From: Acetobacteraceae bacterium
GTDB lineage: Bacteria; Pseudomonadota; Alphaproteobacteria; Acetobacterales; Acetobacteraceae
Length of the DNA stretch: 16,970 nt
Assembly (NCBI GenBank): GCA_027489135.1
Contig: JAIYAI010000812.1
Location: 1-16,970 of the forward strand
Direction of reading: 5' to 3'
In this document: positions 7,099 through 13,837 of the stretch, piece after piece
How positions within the stretch are numbered: the first letter of the stretch is position 1
How the letters are laid out: each line of letters begins with the position of its first letter
The notes under the pieces: generated by a model
Seen by the model: the letters and a program-made list of their open reading frames with translations, nothing else
Database searches by the model: none
Told to the model about the DNA's origin: nothing
Program-made: the position numbers and the translations under genes

Positions 7099-8052
7099 AT
7101 GCTGCCGCGCCGCGCCCTTCTTGCGTCACCTGTTCTTGCGCTGCCCGGCCTCGCGCGTGCGGCCTGGCCGGACCGGCCGGTCCGGATCATCGTCACCTTC
7201 CCGGCCGGCACCCAGACCGACATCCTGACGCGGCTCTATATCCCCGGCCTCGCGCAGCGCCTGGGCCAGCCCGTGGTGGTGGACAACCGCGGCGGCGGGC
7301 AGGGGCAGATCGGCATCCGCGCCGCGCTGCAGGCCCCCCCCGATGGCCACACGCTGGTCATGGTGGGCGTCAGCACCGGCGCCAGCGCCCCGCACATGAT
7401 CAAGGACCTCAGCTACGATCCGCGGCGCGACATCACGCCGATCGCGCTGGTGGCAGAGGCGCCCTACCTCTTCGTCTGCGATCCGAAGCTGCCGGTGCGG
7501 ACCCTGGCCGACCTGATCGCCTATGCGAAGGCGCGGCCGGGGCAGTTGAATTTCGGGCATGGCGCGCCGAGCCGGCAGATCGTCGGGCTCTACATGGCGA
7601 AGCTGGCGGGCATGGAGGTCGCCGACGTCGCCTATCGCGGCCAGCCCGAGGCGACGAACGACACCATGGCGGGGCGGCTCTCCTTCACCTGCGCCGATCT
7701 CGGCGACGCGCTGGCCCTGGCGCGCGACGGCAAGGTGCGCGCGCTGGCGGTGAGCACGGCGCAGCGCTCCTCGCTCGCGCCCGACATCCCGGCGGTGGCG
7801 GAGACGCTGCCCGGCTTCGGCATGTCGGTCTGGTTCATGCTCGGCGGGTCCTCCGCCCTGCCGCCGGAGGTGGTGTCGCGCCTGAACACGGAGATGGCGG
7901 CCGTCATGGCGGACCCCGAGATGACGGCGAAGCTGGCGCCGCAGGGGCTGGAGGTGCGCGGCCTGCCGCCGGACCGGCTGAAGCGCTTCCTCTCCGAGGA
8001 AATCGACAACTGGGGCCGGGTGGTACAGGCGCTGGGCCTGCAGCCGCAATGA
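7099..8052 (+). CDS. Tripartite tricarboxylate transporter substrate-binding protein (Bug/TctC family)
   Basis: This 317-residue receptor starts with an export signal (MLPRRALLASPVLALPGLARA). Bug motifs follow: WPDRPVRIIVTFPAGTQTDIL, VVVDNRGGGQGQIG, APPDGHTLVMVGVSTGAS, YAKARPGQLNFGHGAPS, VADVAYRGQPEA, and a C-terminal LSEEIDNWGRVVQALGL helix typical of the family. A GGGGAAA site precedes the ATG. Its stop overlaps the next start (ATGA), so it is translationally coupled to tag. The divergent shikimate-dehydrogenase-like gene may process the imported acid. No TctA/TctB partner is in the window and the ligand is unknown. Confidence 0.93.
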   Translation: MLPRRALLASPVLALPGLARAAWPDRPVRIIVTFPAGTQTDILTRLYIPGLAQRLGQPVVVDNRGGGQGQIGIRAALQAPPDGHTLVMVGVSTGASAPHMIKDLSYDPRRDITPIALVAEAPYLFVCDPKLPVRTLADLIAYAKARPGQLNFGHGAPSRQIVGLYMAKLAGMEVADVAYRGQPEATNDTMAGRLSFTCADLGDALALARDGKVRALAVSTAQRSSLAPDIPAVAETLPGFGMSVWFMLGGSSALPPEVVSRLNTEMAAVMADPEMTAKLAPQGLEVRGLPPDRLKRFLSEEIDNWGRVVQALGLQPQ

Positions 8053-8639
8053 GCCTCTTCACCGGCCCCGATGGCCGGCCGCGCTGCGCCTGGTGCGCGG
8101 CGACCCCGGGCTACGTCGCCTATCACGACCGCGAATGGGGCTTCCCCGTCGCGGACGACCGGCGCCTGTTCGAGAAGCTCTGCCTGGAGGGGTTCCAGTC
8201 CGGCCTCTCCTGGCGGACCATCCTGGAGAAGCGGGAAAATTTCCGCGCCGCCTTCGCCGGCTTCGAGATCGCCGCGGTGGCGCGCTTCGGGGAGGCCGAC
8301 ATCGCGCGGTTGCTGGCCGATGCCGGCATCGTCCGCCACCGCGGCAAGATCGAGGCGGCGATCAACAACGCCCAGCGGGCGCTGGACCTGATCGCGGAGC
8401 AGGGCTCGCTCGCCGCCTATGTCTGGCGCTTCGAGGACCGGGTGGTCGGTGGCCGCGCCAGCACCTCCCCGGCGTCGGAGGCGATGTCGAAGGACCTGAA
8501 GAAGCGCGGCTGGCGCTTCGTCGGGCCGACCACGGTGCACGCCTTCCACCAGGCCATGGGGCTGGTCAACGACCACGACCCGGGCTGCGTCACGCATGCG
8601 GAGGTGGAGGCCGCGCGCGCCGCCTTCCGCCGGCCATGA
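8049..8639 (+). CDS. tag: DNA-3-methyladenine glycosylase I
   Basis: The 196-residue protein matches E. coli Tag throughout: RCAWC, YHDREWGFPVADDRRLFEKL, LCLEGFQSGLSW, KRENFRAAF, DAGIVRHRGKIEAAINNA, SKDLKKRGWRFVGPTT and GLVNDHDPGC. The four Zn ligands of Tag appear as C13, H26, H176 and C180. The enzyme removes 3-methyladenine from alkylated DNA in the cytoplasm, leaving an abasic site. Its ATG overlaps the stop of the Bug gene by four bases (ATGA), and its own stop overlaps the next start in the same way. A repair enzyme coupled to a nutrient receptor is functionally odd and may be only an arrangement of convenience. Confidence 0.95.
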   Translation: MSLFTGPDGRPRCAWCAATPGYVAYHDREWGFPVADDRRLFEKLCLEGFQSGLSWRTILEKRENFRAAFAGFEIAAVARFGEADIARLLADAGIVRHRGKIEAAINNAQRALDLIAEQGSLAAYVWRFEDRVVGGRASTSPASEAMSKDLKKRGWRFVGPTTVHAFHQAMGLVNDHDPGCVTHAEVEAARAAFRRP

Positions 8640-9061
8640 GCGCGAACGAGGCCGCGCTGGCGGCGCTGATCCTGCTGCTGTTTCCGATGCTGTATTTCCT
8701 GATCGCCTCGCTCACCTTCTTCCTGGCGAAGCTGCAGGACCCGGTGGTGACGCGGCTGCTGCGCGGGCTGTTTCAAACCTATTTCACCGCGGTCGGCGTG
8801 CTGGGGGCGCTGGGCGCGCTGGCCTTCGCGCTGAGCGGCCGCGGCATCGGCGCCGCAGCCCTGGCGCTGCTGGCCGCCCTGGCGGTGACGGCGCGGGGCT
8901 GGTTCCTGCGGCATCTCGACACCTGGATCCGCGCGCGGGATGCGGGGGATCCGATGGCGGTGCGGCGCCTGCGGCGGCTGCATCTCGGCGGCATCGCATA
9001 CAATGCGGTGCAATTCGCCGGCATCGTGGCGAGCATTCCGCGGATCTTCCCCGCGGCCTGA
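8636..9061 (+). CDS. Small four-helix membrane protein of unknown function
   Basis: The 141-residue product has four probable membrane helices at about 7-31, 48-67, 70-90 and 116-134. A polar, Arg-rich loop (RHLDTWIRARDAGDPMAVRRLRRLH) lies between the third and fourth, probably on the cytoplasmic side. There is no catalytic signature and I do not recognise the family. Its ATG overlaps the tag stop (ATGA), so it is translated from the same message as the third gene of the receptor-tag operon. Confidence 0.8.
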   Translation: MSANEAALAALILLLFPMLYFLIASLTFFLAKLQDPVVTRLLRGLFQTYFTAVGVLGALGALAFALSGRGIGAAALALLAALAVTARGWFLRHLDTWIRARDAGDPMAVRRLRRLHLGGIAYNAVQFAGIVASIPRIFPAA

Positions 9062-9076
9062 GCGAAGGAACCGCCA

Positions 9077-9122
9077 AAGCGCCAAGACACCAGGGCAGAC
9101 CGATCCTGGCGTCTGGGCGGTT
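9077..9122. repeat. Large imperfect hairpin after the receptor-tag operon
   Basis: Two 18-base arms (9077-9094 and 9105-9122) pair at 15 of 18 positions around a 10-base loop. The left arm is rich in the CGCCAAGACACC pattern, which I associate with dispersed intergenic repeats in GC-rich proteobacteria (recollection, not searched). It lies 16 bases after the membrane-protein stop and 48 bases before the next gene. It may stop transcription or stabilise the 3' end; there is no T tract. Confidence 0.6.
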
Positions 9123-9169
9123 GATCCTTGGGCTTGCCCACCACCCCCGCCACCCGTAACGCTACGCCG

Positions 9170-10309
9170 ATGTCCTCCACCCACGACGTCTCCCGCGGCG
9201 CCTCGCACGACGCCATCGTCATCGGCGGCGGCCTGGTCGGCGCCGCCATCGCCTGGGGCCTCACCGGCCAGGGGCTGCAGGTCGCCCTCCTGGACGAGGG
9301 TGACGTCGCCTACCGCGCCAGCCGCGGCAATTTCGGCCTGGTCTGGGCGCAGTCCAAGGGCCTCGGCGCGCCGCACTACCAGCGCTGGACCCGCGCCTCG
9401 GCGCTCGCATGGCCAGACCTTGCCGCCGACCTCGCCGCCCGCACCGGCCGCGATGTCGGCCTGCAGCAGCCCGGCGGCGTGCATCTCTGCCTCTCGGTGG
9501 CGGAGTTCGAGGACCGCGCCGCCAAGATGGCCCGGATGCGGGAGGAAGCGGGGAATTTCGGCTTCGAATATCGCATGATCCGCGCGCCTGAACTGCGCGA
9601 CATGCTGCCGGGGCTGGGGCCGAAGGTGGTCGGCGCCTCCTGGACCCCCTATGACGGCCACGCCAACCCGCTGGTGCTGCTGCACGCGCTGCACCGCGCC
9701 TTCACCGAGGCCGGCGGCACCTATGTGCCGAACGCGAAGGTCGAGGCCGACATCCACGCCGCGCCGCACGACTTCGCCGTCACCGCCGGTGGCCAGCGCT
9801 TCGCGGCACCGCGCGTCGTCCTTGCGGCCGGCCTTGGCAACGCCGATCTCGCGCCGCGCTTCGGCCTCTCCGCCCCGGTCCGCCCGCAGCGCGGCCAGGT
9901 GATCGTGACGGAGCGCACCGCCGAGGTGCTGCCCATGCCCGTCACCACCATCCGCCAGACCACCGAAGGCTCCATCATGCTCGGCGACAGCATCGAGGAA
10001 GTCGGCTTCGACACGCGCCAGAAGCCGGAGGTGATCAAGGTCATCGCCGAGCGCGCGGTGCAGTCCTTCCCCTGGATCGGCCGGCTCAACATCGTGCGCG
10101 CCTGGTCGGCGCTGCGCGTCATGGCGCCCGACGGCCTGCCCATCTACGACCAGTCCGAGACCTGCCCCGGCGCCTTCACCGCGAACTGCCATTCCGGCGT
10201 GACCCTGGCCGGCGCCCATGCGCGCCTGCTGGCGCCGATGATCGCGGCAGGGGCGCTGGACCAGGAGCGACTTGGGCTGCTGACCGCGAAGCGTTTCAAC
10301 GCCGCATAG
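9170..10309 (+). CDS. FAD-dependent D-amino-acid/amine dehydrogenase catalytic subunit (HcnC/OoxB-type)
   Basis: The 379-residue DAO-family flavoprotein has an N-terminal FAD site (AIVIGGGLVGAAIAWGL, GxGxxG at 19-24), LLDEGDVAYRASRGNFGLVWAQSKG (flavin contact region), PYDGHANP and a C-terminal TANCHSGVTLAGAHARLLA segment. It closely resembles the beta/C subunits of HCN synthase, opine oxidase and D-hydroxyproline dehydrogenase, which oxidise a C-N bond and pass electrons to a partner pair. The next two genes are exactly that pair ([2Fe-2S] protein and large FAD/NAD subunit), so this is one heteromeric dehydrogenase. Substrate is not decidable from sequence. ATG 9170 gives a normal N-terminus; an in-frame TTG at 9128 would add 14 unlikely residues. 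The ribosome site is weak. Confidence 0.9.
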   Translation: MSSTHDVSRGASHDAIVIGGGLVGAAIAWGLTGQGLQVALLDEGDVAYRASRGNFGLVWAQSKGLGAPHYQRWTRASALAWPDLAADLAARTGRDVGLQQPGGVHLCLSVAEFEDRAAKMARMREEAGNFGFEYRMIRAPELRDMLPGLGPKVVGASWTPYDGHANPLVLLHALHRAFTEAGGTYVPNAKVEADIHAAPHDFAVTAGGQRFAAPRVVLAAGLGNADLAPRFGLSAPVRPQRGQVIVTERTAEVLPMPVTTIRQTTEGSIMLGDSIEEVGFDTRQKPEVIKVIAERAVQSFPWIGRLNIVRAWSALRVMAPDGLPIYDQSETCPGAFTANCHSGVTLAGAHARLLAPMIAAGALDQERLGLLTAKRFNAA

Positions 10310-10380
10310 CGAGGCGTCGCCTCGCGCCCCACCAAGGGGCGCCGCCCCTTGGAACCCCGCCAGGGGGCCGCGCCCCCTGG
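10309..10380. repeat. Three tandem perfect stem-loops between dehydrogenase genes
   Basis: Three adjacent perfect hairpins fill most of the 94-base gap. The first is GCGAGGC/GCCTCGC (10309-10315 and 10319-10325). The second is CCAAGGGGC/GCCCCTTGG (10332-10340 and 10344-10352). The third is CCAGGGGGC/GCCCCCTGG (10360-10368 and 10372-10380). Each has a 3-base loop. The second and third resemble one another and belong to a type of GC-rich intergenic palindrome I associate with Acetobacteraceae and Rhodobacterales. They could act as REP-like elements or attenuate the downstream subunits relative to the first. Confidence 0.75.
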
Positions 10381-10403
10381 ACCTGCAGACTGGGAGACCA
10401 ACC

Positions 10404-10706
10404 ATGTTCCGTGCGCAGTCCAAGGCGCACCAAGAGACCATCGAGGTCTTCGTGGAAGGCTCAGCCGTGCGGGTGCCGCAGGGCGCGACAGCGGCCGCCG
10501 CGGTGCTGATCGCGGGCCTGTTCCGCATCCGGGAGACCGCGGTCACCGGCGCGCCGCGCCTGCCCTACTGCATGATGGGCGTCTGCTTCGACTGCCTCGC
10601 CGAGATCGACGGCGTCGCCAACCGCCAGTCCTGCATGGTGCCCGTCACGCCCGGCATGCGCATCAACGTCCAGCACGGCGCGCGGCAGACGGGAGCGGCT
10701 GGATGA
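10404..10706 (+). CDS. (2Fe-2S)-binding small subunit of the dehydrogenase (HcnA-type)
   Basis: This 100-residue protein is a Fer2_4-type ferredoxin domain. The cluster cysteines are C56, C61, C64 and C77 (YCMMGVCFDCLAEIDG...QSC, spacing C-x4-C-x2-C-x12-C). It relays electrons between the flavin subunits of the three-part dehydrogenase. GGGAGA precedes the ATG at a normal distance, and its stop overlaps the next start (ATGA), so production of the two electron-transfer subunits is coupled. Length and motif match HcnA and the gamma subunit of opine/D-hydroxyproline dehydrogenases. Confidence 0.92.
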   Translation: MFRAQSKAHQETIEVFVEGSAVRVPQGATAAAAVLIAGLFRIRETAVTGAPRLPYCMMGVCFDCLAEIDGVANRQSCMVPVTPGMRINVQHGARQTGAAG

Positions 10707-12088
10707 CCTACGACCTCGCCATCATCGGCGCCGGCCCGGCAGGCATGGCGGCCGCCATCGCGGCCCAGGGCCAGGGCCTTGTCACCATCGTCATCGACGA
10801 GCAGCCCGCACCGGGCGGCCAGATCTTTCGCGGCATCGAGGGCGCGGCGGCCCAGGACCGGACGCTCGGCGCCGACTACGCCGCCGGCGCCACCATCGCG
10901 CGGAACTTCCGCGCCTCGGGGGTGGAGGCGCGCTTCGGCACGACGCTCTGGCACCTCGAGCCCGACGACGAGGACGGGCTCTGCACCCTCTCGCTCGCCG
11001 ACGCCGAGGGCACGGACACGCTCCAGGCCCGCCGCGTCATCCTGGCGACCGGCGCGCAGGAGCGCCCCGTGCCGATCCCGGGGTGGCAGTTGCCGGGCGT
11101 GATGACCGCGGGTGCCGCGCAGATCATGCTGAAGACCACCGGCGCCGTGCCGGCGGAGCCCAAGCGCACCGTGCTCGCGGGGCAGGGGCCGCTGCTCTGG
11201 CTGCTCGCGGTGCAGATGCTGCGCGCCGGCGCCGCGCCCGCGCTGATCCTGGAGACACGGCCCGCGGACCGAATCCGGGAGAACATGGGGCTCGCCACGA
11301 ACGCGATCGCCGCCGGTGGCGCGGGCATGCTGTGGAAGGGCGCGAAGCTGCTGGCCGAGGCGCGCCTCGCCATCCCGATCCATCGCGCGACCACCGGCCT
11401 CCGCGCGGAGGGCGACCAGCGCCTGCGCCACGTCGCCTGGGATGGCGGCCGCTTCGCCTGCGACCTGCTGCTGCTGCACGAGGGTGTGATCCCCGCGACG
11501 CATGTGCCGATGGCGATCGGGCTGGAGCACGCCTGGGACGCGGCGCAGCGCTGCTGGCGGCCCATGACGGACGAGCGCGGCGCGACATCGCATGACCGCA
11601 TCGCCATCGCCGGCGACGGGGGCGGCATCGGTGGCTGGGAAGCGGCGGTCGCATCGGGCCGCATCGTGGGGCTGGACCAGGCGCGGCGCCTGGGGCGCAT
11701 CGACGAGGCCGGCTTCGGCATGGCGGCCGCGCCGGCCATCGCGGCGCGGCGTCGCGCGCTGGCGCTGCGGCCCTTCCTCGATGCCGTCTATGCGCCGGGC
11801 GCGGCGGTGCTCTGCCCGCCCGACGACGCGACCATCGCCTGCCGCTGCGAGGAGGTGACGGCGGGCCAGGTCCGCGCCGCCGCGCGCCTCGGCGCCACCG
11901 GTCCGAACCAGGTGAAGGCCTATCTGCGCTGCGGCATGGGCGCGTGCCAGGGCCGGCTCTGCGGCCCGACCGTGGCGGCGCTGATCGAGGAGACGCGCGG
12001 CCTGCCACCCGGCACCGCCGGCCTGACGCGGCCGCGCGCGCCCTACAAGCCGATCACCGTCGGCGCGCTGGCGGGGCTGGCGGAGTAG
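10703..12088 (+). CDS. NAD(P)/FAD-dependent large subunit with BFD-type [2Fe-2S] domain (HcnB/OoxA-type)
   Basis: The 461-residue protein begins with an FAD site (DLAIIGAGPAGMAAAIAA, residues 4-21) and has PGGQIFR, VILATGAQERPVPIPGW (112-128) and a second nucleotide-binding region near 155-180. The C-terminus carries a BFD-like iron-sulfur domain with C380-x-C382 and CGMGACQGRLC (410-420), as in HcnB and opine oxidase subunit A. It probably takes electrons from the catalytic subunit through the small ferredoxin subunit to the respiratory chain. Its ATG overlaps the stop of the small subunit. A hairpin overlaps its own stop codon. HCN synthase cannot be excluded from sequence, but a catabolic amino- or imino-acid dehydrogenase is more likely in this context. 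Confidence 0.92.
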   Translation: MTYDLAIIGAGPAGMAAAIAAQGQGLVTIVIDEQPAPGGQIFRGIEGAAAQDRTLGADYAAGATIARNFRASGVEARFGTTLWHLEPDDEDGLCTLSLADAEGTDTLQARRVILATGAQERPVPIPGWQLPGVMTAGAAQIMLKTTGAVPAEPKRTVLAGQGPLLWLLAVQMLRAGAAPALILETRPADRIRENMGLATNAIAAGGAGMLWKGAKLLAEARLAIPIHRATTGLRAEGDQRLRHVAWDGGRFACDLLLLHEGVIPATHVPMAIGLEHAWDAAQRCWRPMTDERGATSHDRIAIAGDGGGIGGWEAAVASGRIVGLDQARRLGRIDEAGFGMAAAPAIAARRRALALRPFLDAVYAPGAAVLCPPDDATIACRCEEVTAGQVRAAARLGATGPNQVKAYLRCGMGACQGRLCGPTVAALIEETRGLPPGTAGLTRPRAPYKPITVGALAGLAE

Positions 12089-12096
12089 CCAGCCCC
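12073..12096. terminator. Hairpin overlapping a stop codon, between convergent genes
   Basis: A perfect 9-bp stem (GGGGCTGGC, 12073-12081, with GCCAGCCCC, 12088-12096) and 6-base loop span the TAG of the dehydrogenase large subunit. Only 15 bases separate this stop from that of the convergent DUF35 gene, so the hairpin probably serves both directions. The T-poor flank leaves intrinsic termination uncertain. Confidence 0.55.
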
Positions 12097-12103
12097 GGGC
12101 ATT

Positions 12104-12502
12104 TCAGACCGGCGCGAACATCGTCGCCGGCGGACCGTCCGCCGTCGTCGGCTTGAACACCACGCGCACCTTCATCCCGATCCGCACCGTGTCGAGGTCG
12201 CAGTCGACGATGTTGGTGAAGACGCGCACGCCCTCGTCGAGTTCGACATAGGCGACGCAGTAGGGCTCCTTCGTCCGCATCACCGTGTAGGTGTAGACGG
12301 TGCCGGTGCCCTGGGCGGGGACCAGTTCCACGTTGTTCGACAGCGTGAAGGGCGAGGCGCCGCGCGGATACCAGAAATGCTTCCCCGTATCCTTGCAGAG
12401 CCCGATCAGCAGCCGCCCCTCGCGGGCCGCATCGAAATAGGGCTTGTTCGTCGGGTCGACCTGCGGGGCGGGCAGGGCGCGGTTCGAGGCCGGAGTGGGC
12501 AT
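12104..12502 (-). CDS. DUF35 OB-fold domain protein, thiolase partner
   Basis: The 132-residue protein has the DUF35 layout: an N-terminal helix (NKPYFDAAREGRLLIGLC), a rubredoxin-like ribbon region and a C-terminal OB fold (GTVYTYTVMRTKEPYCVAYVEL...GMKVRVVF). Members normally bind Zn through two C-x2-C pairs in the ribbon. Here only C36 of the four remains (CKDTGKHFWYPRGASPFT), so zinc binding is probably lost. In known systems, such as the archaeal thiolase/HMG-CoA synthase complex and steroid Ltp2-ChsH2, DUF35 proteins bind the acyl-CoA and bridge to a thiolase-like partner. The gene lies 68 bases downstream of the thiolase-like gene in the same direction. AAGGAG lies 7 bases before the ATG. 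Confidence 0.88.
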   Translation of the reverse strand: MPTPASNRALPAPQVDPTNKPYFDAAREGRLLIGLCKDTGKHFWYPRGASPFTLSNNVELVPAQGTGTVYTYTVMRTKEPYCVAYVELDEGVRVFTNIVDCDLDTVRIGMKVRVVFKPTTADGPPATMFAPV

Positions 12503-12570
12503 GATGATTCTCCTTCGGTGGTCGGCCGATTCACGCCTTCGGGCCGGTGGCCCTCCGGCGATCGGGCGAC

Positions 12571-13743
12571 CTACTCCCGCTCGAGGATGACGGTGGCGGA
12601 GCCGTGGCGGGTGCCGAGCAGCCCGCCCGTGCCATGCGCCAGGGCGAGCGTGCAGTTCGGGACCTGCACCTTGGGATGCGCCTCTCCGCGGATCTGCCGC
12701 ACGGCCTCGATCACCTTGGTCATGCCGCCACGGTTCGCGGGATGGTTGTTGCAGAGCCCGCCGCCATCCGTGTTGAAGGGCAGCTTGCCGACGCCGCTGA
12801 TGAGGTTGCCGTCAGCGACGAACTTGCCGCCCTGGCCCTTCTCGCAGAAGCCGAGGTCTTCCAGCTGCACCAGCACGGTGATGGTGAAGCTGTCGTAGAT
12901 CGATGCGTACTGGATATCCGCCGGCTTCACCCCCGCTTCCTCGAAGGCGCGCGGACCGGACCAGCGGGCGGCCGAGAAGGTGAGGTCGGTGTAGCCGGCG
13001 TTCTGGTTCTTCGTCGCCTCGCCATGCCCCTTGATCTTCACCAGGGGCCGCTTGAGCGACTTCGCGATCTCCGGCCGCGTGATCACCAGCGCGCCGCCGC
13101 CATCGGAGATGACGCAGCAATCCAGCCGATGCAGCGGGTCCGAGATCATGGGGGAGTTCACCACATCCTCCACCGTGACCACCTTGCGCAGCATCGCATG
13201 CTCGTTCCATTGCGCATGCTGGCTGGCCGCAACCTTGATCCAGGCGAGCTGTTCGCTGGTCGTGCCGAATTCGTACATGTGCCGCTGTGCGACCATCGCA
13301 TAGGCATTGGCAACAGTTCGGCCGTAGGGCATCTCGAAGGGGTCGTCGGGGACGTTGGCACCCCAGGTGCGCGGCGCCGTGCCGGTCGCCATCGCCTCCG
13401 CCCGCGGGCGGCCGGCCAGGGTGACCAGCGCCACGTTGCAGAGGCCGAGCGCCACGGCTTCCAGCGCATGCCCGACATGCAGCACGTAGGAGGAGCCGCC
13501 GACATCGGTGCTGTCCATGTGCCGCAGCTTGGTCAGGCCGAGGTAGTCCGCCATGTTGAGCGGGCCGAGGCCGGGGGCTGCGCCGGTGCAGAAGAAGCCG
13601 TCGACATCGTCCTTGGTCAGCCCCGCATCCTGCAGCGCGCCATAGGCGACCTCCGCATGGAGCTGGGCGACGGACTGGTTGTCCGCCTTCCGCGTCGGGT
13701 GCTCGAAGGCCCCGACGATATAGGCCTTGCCGCTGAGACTCAT
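12571..13743 (-). CDS. SCP-x/lipid-transfer-type thiolase-like protein lacking the nucleophilic Cys
   Basis: The 390-residue protein has thiolase fold signatures: YGALQDAGLTKDDVDGFF, GHALEAVALGLCNVALVTLAG, DGGGALVITRPEIA, ASIYDSFT (280-287), NTDGGGLCNNHPANRGG (324-340) and a C-terminal AHGTGG. Where degradative thiolases have the acylated Cys, residues 80-86 read DVGGSSY. The C-terminal catalytic Cys is replaced by H370, while H334 is kept. This pattern fits the SCP-x-like group, which includes Ltp2-type aldolases that cleave or release acyl-CoA without Cys acylation. With the DUF35 partner it may form an acyl-CoA retro-aldolase or related CoA-binding complex; the substrate is unknown. AGGAGG precedes the ATG. 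It is divergent from a hydroxyacid dehydrogenase gene. Confidence 0.9.
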   Translation of the reverse strand: MSLSGKAYIVGAFEHPTRKADNQSVAQLHAEVAYGALQDAGLTKDDVDGFFCTGAAPGLGPLNMADYLGLTKLRHMDSTDVGGSSYVLHVGHALEAVALGLCNVALVTLAGRPRAEAMATGTAPRTWGANVPDDPFEMPYGRTVANAYAMVAQRHMYEFGTTSEQLAWIKVAASQHAQWNEHAMLRKVVTVEDVVNSPMISDPLHRLDCCVISDGGGALVITRPEIAKSLKRPLVKIKGHGEATKNQNAGYTDLTFSAARWSGPRAFEEAGVKPADIQYASIYDSFTITVLVQLEDLGFCEKGQGGKFVADGNLISGVGKLPFNTDGGGLCNNHPANRGGMTKVIEAVRQIRGEAHPKVQVPNCTLALAHGTGGLLGTRHGSATVILERE

Positions 13744-13837
13744 GCGATCCTCCTGTGGCGCGCAGCCTCTCCGCCCGGGCGCGCGGCGTCAACCTCCCGG
13801 CTTGAGCGGGGCGCCCCCGCATGCTGCACTGCCGCGC
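13744..13837. promoter_or_regulatory. Divergent promoter region, thiolase and hydroxyacid dehydrogenase
   Basis: These 94 bases separate the leftward thiolase-like gene from the rightward 2-hydroxyacid dehydrogenase. A strong AGGAGG serves the thiolase. No clear Shine-Dalgarno site precedes ATG 13838, so that message may be leaderless or weakly translated. I cannot assign promoter hexamers with confidence. Confidence 0.3.

Noticed and set aside
9128..9170. TTG 9128 as start of the flavoprotein gene
   Set aside because: It would add 14 residues of low-complexity sequence; ATG 9170 gives the usual spacing to the FAD motif.
10309..10380. Tandem hairpins as a CRISPR array
   Set aside because: The units are unequal palindromes with 3-base loops and no spacers of regular length; no cas genes are present.
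9170..12088. Calling the three dehydrogenase genes hcnABC
   Set aside because: The same architecture occurs in opine oxidase and D-hydroxyproline dehydrogenase, and gene order differs from hcnABC; substrate cannot be assigned from sequence.
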